64,000 bases of DNA from Gemmatales bacterium (GTDB taxonomy: Bacteria > Planctomycetota > Planctomycetia > Gemmatales > Gemmataceae), in NCBI GenBank assembly GCA_026004675.1, contig BPJP01000004.1, forward strand, positions 558,001-622,000, in the 5' to 3' direction. The position numbers were made by a program, and so were the translations under genes. Position 1 is the first letter of the stretch. Each line of letters begins with the position of its first letter. Of the stretch, positions 49,937 to 58,174 are shown one piece after another. The notes under the pieces were generated by a model that saw only the letters and a list, made by a program, of their open reading frames with translations, was not told the DNA's origin and ran no database searches.

Positions 49937-50767
49937 TTAATTGTTGAGGGGGAGCGAATCAGAAGGCGGCGGCGAGTTTTCCTTGGGTGCCGTCGTGGCG
50001 ATCGACACCATGACAAACGCATAAAAGATCAGCACGAGCTGGGCGCAGAGCACGACACTGCCGACGATCCGGCGCGGCGTCGATTGATTCGGCTGCAAAT
50101 AACACAGCGACGCGATAGACAACAAGAAGAAGCCGACCATCATGCCCCAGAGGTACCAATAGTTCCAAATGCGGAAACTCATTTCAGCTTCGTCGCGTTC
50201 CGCCGACAAACGCAGTTTTTCTTGTTGCCATTCGTCCTTGGCATCGTCTCGCTCTTTTCGTTCTTTGCTGAAAGCAAGGTTGCTCCCTTGTTTGCGAGCC
50301 AGGTCGATTTTGAGTTGCAATTGGTCGTCGAGGTATTTCTGTCGGCGGTCGCCCGAGCGGATTTGGGCGTCGCGGCGCTGAACCTTGGCCTGGTCGATGA
50401 GGGGTAAAAAGATGCCAAGGATCACCAGAATCACGCCCGCGCCAAAAAGCCATGTTGCAAAGTCCTGACGCAGGCTCTCGGTGATCGCGGCGACAAGTCG
50501 GCTGTTGCGCAGCCAGGGTGGGAAAACGATCAAGCCAAGAATGCGAAACTTGCCTCCCAACTGCCACCTTTCGAAAAAGGATGGCTTGTCGTTCTGGTGG
50601 TCGGCTGAGCTGGCTGCCGGTGGGTCCGATGCCGGGTCGTCCGGCGCCAAGACGATGCGATTGGCTTCGATCAACAATCTGGCGCCACAAGACTGGCAAG
50701 AAAAGCGTTCGCCTGCCTGATCGGCTGATACATTATAAGGCGATTTGCACTTGGGACACGCTTTCAT
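49937..50767 (-). CDS. Zinc-ribbon membrane protein of unknown function
   Basis: The 276-aa protein begins MKACPKCKSPYNVSADQAG, an MJ0042-like zinc ribbon with CPKC and CQSCG about 18 residues apart. A Pro/Ser-rich linker follows, then a hydrophobic helix near 110-135 (FGAGVILVILGIFLPLI), a charged coiled coil (about 140-200, LDDQLQLKIDLARKQ...), and two C-terminal helices (WGMMVGFFLLSIASLCYL, VVLCAQLVLIFYAFVMV). Similar ribbon-plus-helix proteins are common in planctomycetes and have no known role. The start at 50767 is chosen because the zinc ribbon opens directly after it; an upstream ATG adds 19 unlikely residues. Confidence 0.6.
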   Translation of the reverse strand: MKACPKCKSPYNVSADQAGERFSCQSCGARLLIEANRIVLAPDDPASDPPAASSADHQNDKPSFFERWQLGGKFRILGLIVFPPWLRNSRLVAAITESLRQDFATWLFGAGVILVILGIFLPLIDQAKVQRRDAQIRSGDRRQKYLDDQLQLKIDLARKQGSNLAFSKERKERDDAKDEWQQEKLRLSAERDEAEMSFRIWNYWYLWGMMVGFFLLSIASLCYLQPNQSTPRRIVGSVVLCAQLVLIFYAFVMVSIATTAPKENSPPPSDSLPLNN

Positions 50768-50852
50768 GTTCCGGACCGTCCACCGTGGCCAAAATGAAAA
50801 CAGACGGCATTTCGCGTCCGCCATTGCCGCGAGGCGGCTGACACGAAATAGG

Positions 50853-51125
50853 TCAACCGCCGGCGACCGGCGGCAGAATGCTGAGGGTATCGCCCGCCTT
50901 CAACTCGTAGGCGGGGTCACAAATCTGTTCATCGCCGACAAAGAGTAACAAAGCGGCGTTCGGCTCGCCGTCGTCGGCAAGGAGAATCCGCCGCAAGCCG
51001 TCGTGCTTTTCCACCAGTCGGTGGAGCAATTCGCGCACCGACGTGGGGCCGGAGATTTCGACTTGCTCCGACGATGTTTTCGCCGCCTGCCGGGCTTGAG
51101 CCGAATAACAAACCGTTATCTGCAT
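50853..51125 (-). CDS. MoaD/ThiS-family sulfur carrier
   Basis: This 90-aa ubiquitin-like protein ends in the required Gly-Gly (LPPVAGG), which is adenylated and thiocarboxylated. The core pattern is ITVCYSAQARQAA, SVRELLHRLVEKH, and DPAYELKAGDTLSIL. MoaD donates sulfur for molybdopterin, ThiS for thiazole; other members feed different pathways. No moaE, moeB or thiG is next to it, so the pathway is undecided. MoaD is favoured over ThiS by the hydrophobic insertion and length. Confidence 0.8.
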   Translation of the reverse strand: MQITVCYSAQARQAAKTSSEQVEISGPTSVRELLHRLVEKHDGLRRILLADDGEPNAALLLFVGDEQICDPAYELKAGDTLSILPPVAGG

Positions 51126-51293
51126 AAACGTTCCCTTGTTTCACCGCGTCAGGTTCCTAGTCGATTGTATCCATTTTGCCGGCGATCTCGATAGCAGGAA
51201 AACGCAAGAAAGCGTCCTGCTATGGTGTGAAGAGGAAAGAGTGATCGATACGACAAAGCTTGCCGAGACACCCGGGAAGTGGAACGTCGTCGG

Positions 51294-54200
51294 TCAAAAC
51301 GGATGTTTGATTCCGATCCAGAATTGCCAGGGGGTGGCATCGTTGATGGTTTTGGCGGCGTCGATGCGAAAGATGGAGCGTTCGATGATCGCGAACCAGG
51401 CAATATCGAATCGGAGACCGACGCCCAGAGCATGGGCGACGTTGCCGACCTGCCGACCCCGAACGTAGGTCGCACCGACGTCATAGAAGGCGGCACCGTA
51501 AATGTTCCGCACGCCTGCCACATGATCGGCAACATCCCAAACGACGCGATGGCAGAGGGGAACGCGCCATTCCAGGCTTCCGACCCAGGCGACGCTTCCC
51601 TGTCTTTCTCCGAGGTTGAAGCCGCGAAAGTTCGTACCTCCCCCTAACGCATAGAATTGCACCCGATCGGGAAAGCCGACGCCGGCATAGACGCGGCCCG
51701 CCAGCCTCGTCGTTGACAGCCATCCCCATCCGGAAGGAACTTTCTTCACCATCGAAAACTGTGTCGTTATCTGGTGCGAGCCGACGTCCGGAAATCCCTC
51801 GATATCCGTATCGCCGGCAGCGTAAGTCAGATCGAACTGGTAGCCCCCTTCGGCATCCCAATACGGCGTCAGGTAGTTTTTGTGATAGTGAATGCCGACG
51901 AGATTCTGCCTTTTGAAACGCTGGGCGTCCGGCACCACGTATTGGGCCAGAGGAAGCAGGTTATCCTCAAAGGTGCCGAAGACTTCAACATATTGAAACG
52001 GCGGCAAATAGAGGCTGTCGCCATAATCGATGATGTATCGGCCGAACACACTCGTCTGGTGGGCGTCGCGGTCGCCGCTCCGTGTTGCAAGAAGACGGCG
52101 TTCAGCGACGAATCCGACCTGCGTCCGCGGAAAAGGGAAATGATCGAACGTTCCATCCACGCCAGCTACCAGGTCTCGATAGTCGGTACGGTACGCCGCG
52201 TACACCCCTCCGGAAAACCATTGCGTCCGATACGCACCAGCGCGGAAGCCGAAGCGGGTTGAGCGCGTAAAGAACGGGTTCTCGAATGTCGGCGTGTGAA
52301 ACCACGGACCTACCGTCACATTCCAACGGTCATAGGCGGTCGAAAGATCGTTTTCATCAAGAAACGTAAAAATCGGGCTGAAGCGCCAGCGAATCTGCGG
52401 TTTCCATGTGTTGTTGACGGGATTGCGGTCCAAAAGCACGCGGTCAGGATCGACGGCAATCTGCGTCGGACGTTGCGGCAGGTCGATCACCACCCGCACC
52501 AGGTTGTCAGCCAAACTTTCCACACGTGCAGCAAACTCGGGCAACTCCAGTACTTCCACTCCCGGTACGATCGGGATGCGAATCTGGTAACCGTCACTGT
52601 CATCGAGGCGAAAACCCAAGACGGTGATTTCGTTGATTTCCGCTTTTTGCTTCAGCAGCACGGTCACGCGAACCGGCGTGAAGCTGGTTCGACAGCAAGG
52701 CAAAAACCGCCAGCGACGCCACAAGCGACTTCTCTTCAATGTTCCATCCGGAGCGATATCGTCGATATGCACTTTCTTGATCGACCAGTCGCTCATCCCG
52801 GAGCCATACAGCCAGTTCTGGAAGAATTCCTCCCAACTCCGCCCAGTATACGCTTCCAATTCGCGCTGAAAGTCGGCGACGCGCAAAATGCGGTATTGGT
52901 ATTTCGCATAAACCGTCCTCATGAAATCGGTGAAGGTGTCCTGGCCGACCTGGTATTCGATCATTTCGACGATTCGGCTCCCTTTGTCGTAGGTCATCGC
53001 GAACAGATTGATCAAATGGCCGAATTTCGGAATCTCCTGCACGGTTTTCGTTTCTTCACCACGCCCAAGCACGCCGTACAGTCCTACCGAGCGGTAGTCG
53101 TTGCGTTTGATATTCGGCAGCCATTCGAGATAACGAGGGAATTGAATCAGGTAACTTTCCTTGCCGTATTTTTCCACCATCAGGCGGAAGCTGAAATAGG
53201 TCGCGAGACCTTCGTCCATCCATGTTTCCGCGTAGCCGTTGGTACCGACCACGTTGTACCACCATTGATGGCAGATTTCGTGTGAGACGAGGTTGTCGAC
53301 GAAGCCTTCTGCAATATGGGGCATGCCGAAAATGCGCGCGTCGATCATCACCAAGTCGCCGCATTCATTGCCGTTCCAGCCGAAAAAGGATTCGACGATC
53401 GTAAAGTCGGGATACGGGAAAAGACCGAACCATCGACTGTACGTTTTCAGAGCATGATCCGCCACTCGCAACATGAATGTGGCGTAGTGTTCGTGTTCGG
53501 GAAAGGCGAACACACGGACGCGGACGCTATCGCCCAAGGCGCGGTCCGACTCCGTTCCGCTAGGGGGACGAAGCACAACCTCTCGTTCGTAGATTCGGAA
53601 ACGCGAACTGCAAACAAGAGCGAAGTCGCGGACCCCTAAAGCAATGATCTCTACTTCCTTCCAGCCATTGCCGGCGTTTTTTTCCGAAACGATCGTTCCG
53701 CTCGAAGCGAGATGCTCGCCGCACGGCAACGTAACTTGGACGTGATAAATGCCAGCCTCGTTAAAAAATGGCTGATGCCAGGGAATGAACGGCGCTGGTT
53801 GCCAGCCGGCGTTGTCAAAATAGGCAACTACAGGGAGCCAGTTCGCAAGAAACGTGACTCCTTCCCATTGCCCCCAGCGCCCTTGTTTCTGCGGCAAACG
53901 CAGATGGAATTCGATTTCGACACTCACATTCTCGCCCGTGCCAATGACCTTGGGCAAGGGGACGACAAGCGCCGTTTCGTTTTCGGGGTCGAAATGAAAG
54001 CTCAGATCGGTTGGCTGAACGGCTTCGGGGCGGAGTGGCCGAGGTCGAGGCAGGCGCACCGGTGGTTGTTCTTGTTCTTCCGCAACATGGCGATTCAAGG
54101 ACTTGGCTGCACCGGATATGCGCGGCACCGGCACATTCACTCCCAATAACCTTACCCGATTCACCTGTAACGGCGGGCCTTCCCAATCGAAGACGTCGCT

Positions 54201-54494
54201 CGGCATCAACCGGAGGATTTCCAGCATCTTCGCAGCATGCCCCACCTCGCTTTCAGGCAACTGGTAATGCGCGTGAGCATTGAAGACCAGGCGGTCTGCG
54301 GGCCGTTCGTGCCGGTTGGTCCACGTCACACGTTCCCGCACCACCACCAAGTGTTCATCGAGACGTAGATGAACATCGAGGTCATAGCGAGGCAACCAAT
54401 GGGGAACATCTGCCGCCGCCGACCAGGTCGACGCGCCCAGAAGCAGAAGCGACCAGAGGAAAGGAAACTTGTTCGACACCGATATCGGTCCCAT
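51294..54494 (-). CDS. M1-type metallopeptidase fused to an outer-membrane beta-barrel
   Basis: The 1066-aa protein has a signal peptide (about 1-30, FPFLWSLLLLGASTWSAAA) and an M1-like N-terminal beta domain. The catalytic domain has HEICH at about 405-409, then 18 residues to a Glu (WMDEGLATYFS), the complete M1 zinc site. The exopeptidase motif is degenerate (GWNGNECGD instead of GAMEN). From about 700 to the end the sequence is a barrel-like series of beta strands with the BamA/surface-antigen pattern GGGTNFRGFNLGERQGS, ending in Phe, as outer-membrane proteins do. It is thus probably a surface-anchored protease. The start at 54494 has GGAGA almost adjacent to the ATG, so an alternative start nearby is possible. 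Confidence 0.78.
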   Translation of the reverse strand: MGPISVSNKFPFLWSLLLLGASTWSAAADVPHWLPRYDLDVHLRLDEHLVVVRERVTWTNRHERPADRLVFNAHAHYQLPESEVGHAAKMLEILRLMPSDVFDWEGPPLQVNRVRLLGVNVPVPRISGAAKSLNRHVAEEQEQPPVRLPRPRPLRPEAVQPTDLSFHFDPENETALVVPLPKVIGTGENVSVEIEFHLRLPQKQGRWGQWEGVTFLANWLPVVAYFDNAGWQPAPFIPWHQPFFNEAGIYHVQVTLPCGEHLASSGTIVSEKNAGNGWKEVEIIALGVRDFALVCSSRFRIYEREVVLRPPSGTESDRALGDSVRVRVFAFPEHEHYATFMLRVADHALKTYSRWFGLFPYPDFTIVESFFGWNGNECGDLVMIDARIFGMPHIAEGFVDNLVSHEICHQWWYNVVGTNGYAETWMDEGLATYFSFRLMVEKYGKESYLIQFPRYLEWLPNIKRNDYRSVGLYGVLGRGEETKTVQEIPKFGHLINLFAMTYDKGSRIVEMIEYQVGQDTFTDFMRTVYAKYQYRILRVADFQRELEAYTGRSWEEFFQNWLYGSGMSDWSIKKVHIDDIAPDGTLKRSRLWRRWRFLPCCRTSFTPVRVTVLLKQKAEINEITVLGFRLDDSDGYQIRIPIVPGVEVLELPEFAARVESLADNLVRVVIDLPQRPTQIAVDPDRVLLDRNPVNNTWKPQIRWRFSPIFTFLDENDLSTAYDRWNVTVGPWFHTPTFENPFFTRSTRFGFRAGAYRTQWFSGGVYAAYRTDYRDLVAGVDGTFDHFPFPRTQVGFVAERRLLATRSGDRDAHQTSVFGRYIIDYGDSLYLPPFQYVEVFGTFEDNLLPLAQYVVPDAQRFKRQNLVGIHYHKNYLTPYWDAEGGYQFDLTYAAGDTDIEGFPDVGSHQITTQFSMVKKVPSGWGWLSTTRLAGRVYAGVGFPDRVQFYALGGGTNFRGFNLGERQGSVAWVGSLEWRVPLCHRVVWDVADHVAGVRNIYGAAFYDVGATYVRGRQVGNVAHALGVGLRFDIAWFAIIERSIFRIDAAKTINDATPWQFWIGIKHPF

Positions 54495-54872
54495 TCTCCG
54501 TTGTTGGCAATCTCCCAGACTTTGCAGGCGAAGCCGTCGCCATGCCACCTTCGGGGGCTGCAGAGAATGCATTCCGGCGTCTTTCTCGTCAAGCCAAATG
54601 ATGGTGCGGGCAAATCAGCAAGATTAGCGAAAAGCTGCAAAATTGCAGAAGAAGGAAGATCGGAAAATGATATCCATCCAGACCGCTGCCAAACGCCGGT
54701 TTCGAAGTGAATGCGATGCGCAAGTTCGCTTCGTTACCGATCCTCTCTGGCGGTTGGCAGGGGATGTTTTTTCGAAAATATCGGCGCTCTCATCTTACCT
54801 TAATATCCCGGTTGGTAGGATACCTCAGCAGAAAACAGAAAGCCCGTTCAAACCAGAAGAAGGAGGATGTGC
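54495..54872. other. Divergent intergenic region
   Basis: This 378-bp gap lies between the divergent M1-barrel and His-rich genes. It should contain two promoters, but I see no well-matched pair of hexamers. A few short reading frames occur without ribosome binding sites or family features. The strong AAGGAGG at 54859-54866 belongs to the His-rich gene. Confidence 0.4.
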
Positions 54873-56153
54873 ATGAACAGAACCATGCGACAGTTGATTA
54901 TTCCGCTTTTCACTTTTTCTCTTTTCGCCGTGCCCATACGAGCACAAGACGCAGATGTGAAGAAACTTAGTGAAGAGCTGGAAAGGCTTCGTGCCCAGAT
55001 CAAGCAGGCAGAAAAGAAATTAGCGGAAGCCAAGAAGCGGGCACAAAGCCAATCGAGTGAGAAAAAGCCGGACCGTCCTTCATTCGACTGGAAGAAAATG
55101 ATGGAATGGCGTGCCAAGATGGCCTCAGGCAGCCGACCTCCTTTCGGTTTTGGTCGGCCGCCTTTCCGCAAACCAGATGGCGATGACAAAAAATCCTCCA
55201 AAGAGGGGGACGCCAAACCTCGGCCGCCTTTTGGCTTCCGGCCGCCGTTTCGACCACCCACAACTAAAAAAGACGACGATGACAAAAAACGTCCGTCATT
55301 CGATAAGGAACGGTGGGAAAAATTGCGCGAATACTGGCGGCAGCGGTTCGGCTCGAAGGGCCACCAGCCTCCAAAGAGCGACTCCAAGTCAGACAAGAAG
55401 CCTCCCGCGTGGGCTAAATTTTCCGGGAGTCATCGTTCGTTCGGATGGCGGCCCGGCTCATCGCACCATTCCCGATTTGGCCACCACCATTCTAGCTGGA
55501 GCCGATTCCGCGGCTTCGGACATCATCATGGCTTCCACCATCGGCATTTCGGCCACCACCGGCCGTTCGGTTTCGGCCACCACCGTTTTGGCTGGAGTCG
55601 ATTCCGCGGCTTCGGACATCATCATGGCTTCCACCATCGGCATTTCGGCCACCACCGGCCGTTCGGTTTCGGCCATCACCGTTTTGGCTGGAGTCGATTC
55701 CGCGGCTTCGGACATCATCATCGCTTCCACCATCGGCATTTCGGCCACCACCGAGGATGTCCGTTCCATCGTTTCGTGCACGGTGTGGGGCGATATGGAA
55801 CCTTTGGCCGATGGCATGGTTGGTTTGGTTCCCGGCGCCCAGGTTGGGGGTACCATCGCGGATGGGGATACCGTGGATGGGGTCATCATTACCGACCGTG
55901 GTATCGTCGCAGCGAGAGCCAGTCTTCGATGAGCAATCCGTGGGTGCAGCTCTGGCAACGATATCGCCAGAACCGAGACGATAACAAAAAGGAAAGTGCT
56001 GCCTCGTCACCCCAACCGCGGTTCGCTTTTTACCGTTCGACGGCGCCAGGCGGTCCCGGCGGCCCGACAAAAGCCGATCTGGAACGCATAGAGCGAAAAC
56101 TCAATGACCTGATTCGGGACATTGAAGAGTTACGTAAAGCTGTCCGGCGTTGA
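54873..56153 (+). CDS. Exported His/Phe/Gly-rich repeat protein
   Basis: The 426-aa protein has a signal peptide (MRQLIIPLFTFSLFAVPIRA) and a coiled coil near 28-60 (KLSEELERLRAQIKQAEKK). A basic Pro/Phe-rich linker with RPPFGFGRPPF units comes next. Then a His-rich region (about 190-345) is built of 32-residue tandem copies of the type FRGFGHHHGFHHRHFGHH. A second short coiled coil closes the protein (ERIERKLNDLIRDIEELRKAV). The histidines could bind metal ions, and the neighbouring Cu ATPase is only 5 kb away, but this is speculative. The AAGGAGG site favours the ATG at 54873. A perfect terminator follows. Confidence 0.65.
   Translation: MNRTMRQLIIPLFTFSLFAVPIRAQDADVKKLSEELERLRAQIKQAEKKLAEAKKRAQSQSSEKKPDRPSFDWKKMMEWRAKMASGSRPPFGFGRPPFRKPDGDDKKSSKEGDAKPRPPFGFRPPFRPPTTKKDDDDKKRPSFDKERWEKLREYWRQRFGSKGHQPPKSDSKSDKKPPAWAKFSGSHRSFGWRPGSSHHSRFGHHHSSWSRFRGFGHHHGFHHRHFGHHRPFGFGHHRFGWSRFRGFGHHHGFHHRHFGHHRPFGFGHHRFGWSRFRGFGHHHRFHHRHFGHHRGCPFHRFVHGVGRYGTFGRWHGWFGSRRPGWGYHRGWGYRGWGHHYRPWYRRSESQSSMSNPWVQLWQRYRQNRDDNKKESAASSPQPRFAFYRSTAPGGPGGPTKADLERIERKLNDLIRDIEELRKAVRR
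55497..55752 (+). repeat. 96-bp tandem repeat, 2.7 copies
   Basis: Copies start at 55497, 55593 and 55689, exactly 96 bases apart; the third is cut off near 55752. They differ at only a few bases and are in frame, encoding 32-residue His-rich units of the His-rich exported protein. The low divergence suggests recent expansion and probable length variation among strains. Confidence 0.93.
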
Positions 56154-56170
56154 GCCGTGACGACCTCGCA

Positions 56171-56206
56171 CAGCCCGGTATTCCTTCCCGATACCGGGCT
56201 GTTTTT
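56171..56206 (+). terminator. Rho-independent terminator
   Basis: CAGCCCGGTAT (56171-56181) pairs perfectly with ATACCGGGCTG (56191-56201) across a 9-base loop, followed by T5 at 56202-56206. It sits 17 bases after the stop of the His-rich gene. Confidence 0.93.
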
Positions 56207-56251
56207 GCTATCTATTTGTAGGAACATGATAGAAGTATGATTGAGGGCGCA

Positions 56252-57226
56252 ATGTTTCGCATCGTTTGTGTCTTGGTTTGCTTGGTGTCGGCGCCTGCCT
56301 GGCTGGGGATCATTCACGCTGCCCCTGAGGAAGCAGACCCGGAAGCAGTCAAGGCGTTGATCGCGGCGTTAAAGGACAAGGACGCCGAGGTTCGCCGAAA
56401 TGCTGCTGTGTCGCTCGGACGGATTAGGGTAGACTCCGCTGTACCGGCGTTGACCGAAGCGCTGCAGGATGCCTCAAAACAAGTGCGGGAAGCGGCGGCC
56501 CTATCGCTTGGGGAGTTCGGTCCTGAAGCAGCCAAAGCCGTCCCGGAGCTTTGCCAGCTTCTCAAGTCTGACGACGCCGATCTGCAAACGACCGCGGCAC
56601 TGGCTTTAGCGCGAATCGGTTCGCGCGACGAGAAAGTGCTGGATGGCCTGCTGACTCTGGAACGAAGCAAGAAACGCTATGTCCAGGCGTTTGCCTGTTT
56701 CGCTCTGGCGGCCCTGGGACAACGCACTGATTTTCATGTGGAAAAACTGGCGGTCTATTTGAAAGACGAAGAGAAAGACACGAGAGGCACAGCGGCGTTT
56801 TTGCTTGGCGAACTGGGACCGCAGGCGAAAACTGCTGTGGCCGCTTTGACCGAGGCATTGCGAGGCGAAAAGGACAACGACGTGCGCCAAGCGATGATCG
56901 AAGCGCTGGGCGAGATGGGTGAACATGCCATCAAGGCGGTGAGCGTATTGGCGATGGCGTTGAAGGAGGGGGATGCGGAAACGAAAGTTCTGGCTGCTTT
57001 GGCGCTGGCGAGAATTGGTCCTGGAGCCCGATCGGCTATTCCGGAATTGGTTGCTGCACTCAAGCATGAGAATGTCGAAGTGAGAGGATCGGCGGTGTTC
57101 GCCTTGGGAGAAATTGGCCCGGCAGCTAGGTCGGCGATCGAGGCCGTCAGCCAAGCGCTAAAAGATCAAGACGCTGATGTCCGCCGTGCCGCGGCCTTGG
57201 CCCTGGGAAAAATCCAAGGCGATTAA
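56252..57226 (+). CDS. Exported HEAT-repeat protein
   Basis: The 324-aa protein has a signal peptide (MFRIVCVLVCLVSAPAWLGI). About eight HEAT/PBS-lyase-type helical repeats follow, of the form DxDAEVRRNAAVSLGRIRVDSAVPALTEAL; the last repeats are AAFLLGELGPQ and AVFALGEIGPAARSAI. HEAT repeats form curved scaffolds for protein binding; the partner is unknown. The ATG at 56252 has GAGGG 5 bases upstream, better than the earlier ATG at 56237. It follows the terminator of the His-rich gene and so has its own promoter. Confidence 0.78.
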   Translation: MFRIVCVLVCLVSAPAWLGIIHAAPEEADPEAVKALIAALKDKDAEVRRNAAVSLGRIRVDSAVPALTEALQDASKQVREAAALSLGEFGPEAAKAVPELCQLLKSDDADLQTTAALALARIGSRDEKVLDGLLTLERSKKRYVQAFACFALAALGQRTDFHVEKLAVYLKDEEKDTRGTAAFLLGELGPQAKTAVAALTEALRGEKDNDVRQAMIEALGEMGEHAIKAVSVLAMALKEGDAETKVLAALALARIGPGARSAIPELVAALKHENVEVRGSAVFALGEIGPAARSAIEAVSQALKDQDADVRRAAALALGKIQGD

Positions 57227-57496
57227 GAACAGCCTGTGTTGTTCTCATCGGTTTTTAATTTTCGGGATGGTAGAATCGCCCGCGTCGGAGTCTGCCGTTG
57301 AAGCGAGCAGACCGTCGGTTTTCATAGAGTGACAAAAGAGTTGGCATGGGTGCCAACAGAAAGCGAATAAAGCCCATCACGCCTGCGGGCAAGAGGCCCG
57401 CCAAACAAATTTCCAAGGAAGACGGAGGAGACGAGAAGAGTGCCTGCCAGGCAGCCGCGCAAAAAGAACAGCGCAAAAGTTGAAAGAGAGTCGGCT

Positions 57497-58174
57497 GTGC
57501 GTATCCTTGTGGTGGAAGACAACAAGCCGCTGGTCCGTGCACTGGAGAAAGTGCTGGCGGAGGAGGGGTTTGCTGTCGATGTCGCAACAGACGGCGAGGA
57601 AGCCGACTATAAGGTCCGAAGCACCGATTACGACGTTGTTCTGCTCGACTTGATGCTGCCGCATATCGACGGCTTCGAACTCTTGAAGCGATGGCGCAAG
57701 AAAGGGGTGCAGGCACATATTCTCGTAATCACGGCTCGTGGCGAAATCGAAGACAAAGTTCGCGGGCTGGATCTTGGAGGGGACGACTATCTGGTCAAGC
57801 CGTTCGAGATCAAAGAACTGCTGGCGCGAATCCGAGCATTGATCCGCCGCCGACATCAAGTTAAGAATCCAGTGCTGCGGATTTTCGATTTGGAAATCGA
57901 CACGGCTAAGCATATCGTTCGCCGAGGCGGTAAAGTCATTCATCTGACGCCACGTGAGTATGCCTTGCTTCAGTTCCTTGCCTTTCACCAGGGAGAGGTG
58001 GTTACTCGGACGATGATCTGGGAACACCTCTATAACGAAGATGACGAAAACACGTCCAACGTAGTCGATGTTTATATCCGTTATCTTAGGCAAAAAATCG
58101 ACGAAGGCTTCGACCCGCCGATCATCTTGACCCGTCGAGGCGAAGGCTATTTGTTGCGGGGGAACGACGAATGA
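57497..58174 (+). CDS. OmpR-family response regulator
   Basis: The 225-aa protein has a receiver domain (1-115): acidic pair E7/D8, phosphoacceptor D51 in VVLLDLMLP, T79 and K101 (LVKPFE). The DNA-binding winged helix follows (about 130-222) with LTPREYALLQFLAFHQGE, NVVDVYIRYLRQKID and TRRGEGYLL. It should act as a transcription factor controlled by the kinase encoded next. The GTG at 57497 is chosen because the family begins at RILVVEDN. A GTG at 57440, with GGAGGA 10 bases upstream, would add a basic 19-residue extension and cannot be excluded. The stop overlaps the kinase start (ATGA). Confidence 0.92.
   Translation: MRILVVEDNKPLVRALEKVLAEEGFAVDVATDGEEADYKVRSTDYDVVLLDLMLPHIDGFELLKRWRKKGVQAHILVITARGEIEDKVRGLDLGGDDYLVKPFEIKELLARIRALIRRRHQVKNPVLRIFDLEIDTAKHIVRRGGKVIHLTPREYALLQFLAFHQGEVVTRTMIWEHLYNEDDENTSNVVDVYIRYLRQKIDEGFDPPIILTRRGEGYLLRGNDE

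Noticed and set aside
54643..54876. Small reading frame of 77 codons in the divergent spacer
   Set aside because: No ribosome binding site, no similarity to any family I know, and it overlaps the ribosome binding site of the His-rich gene.
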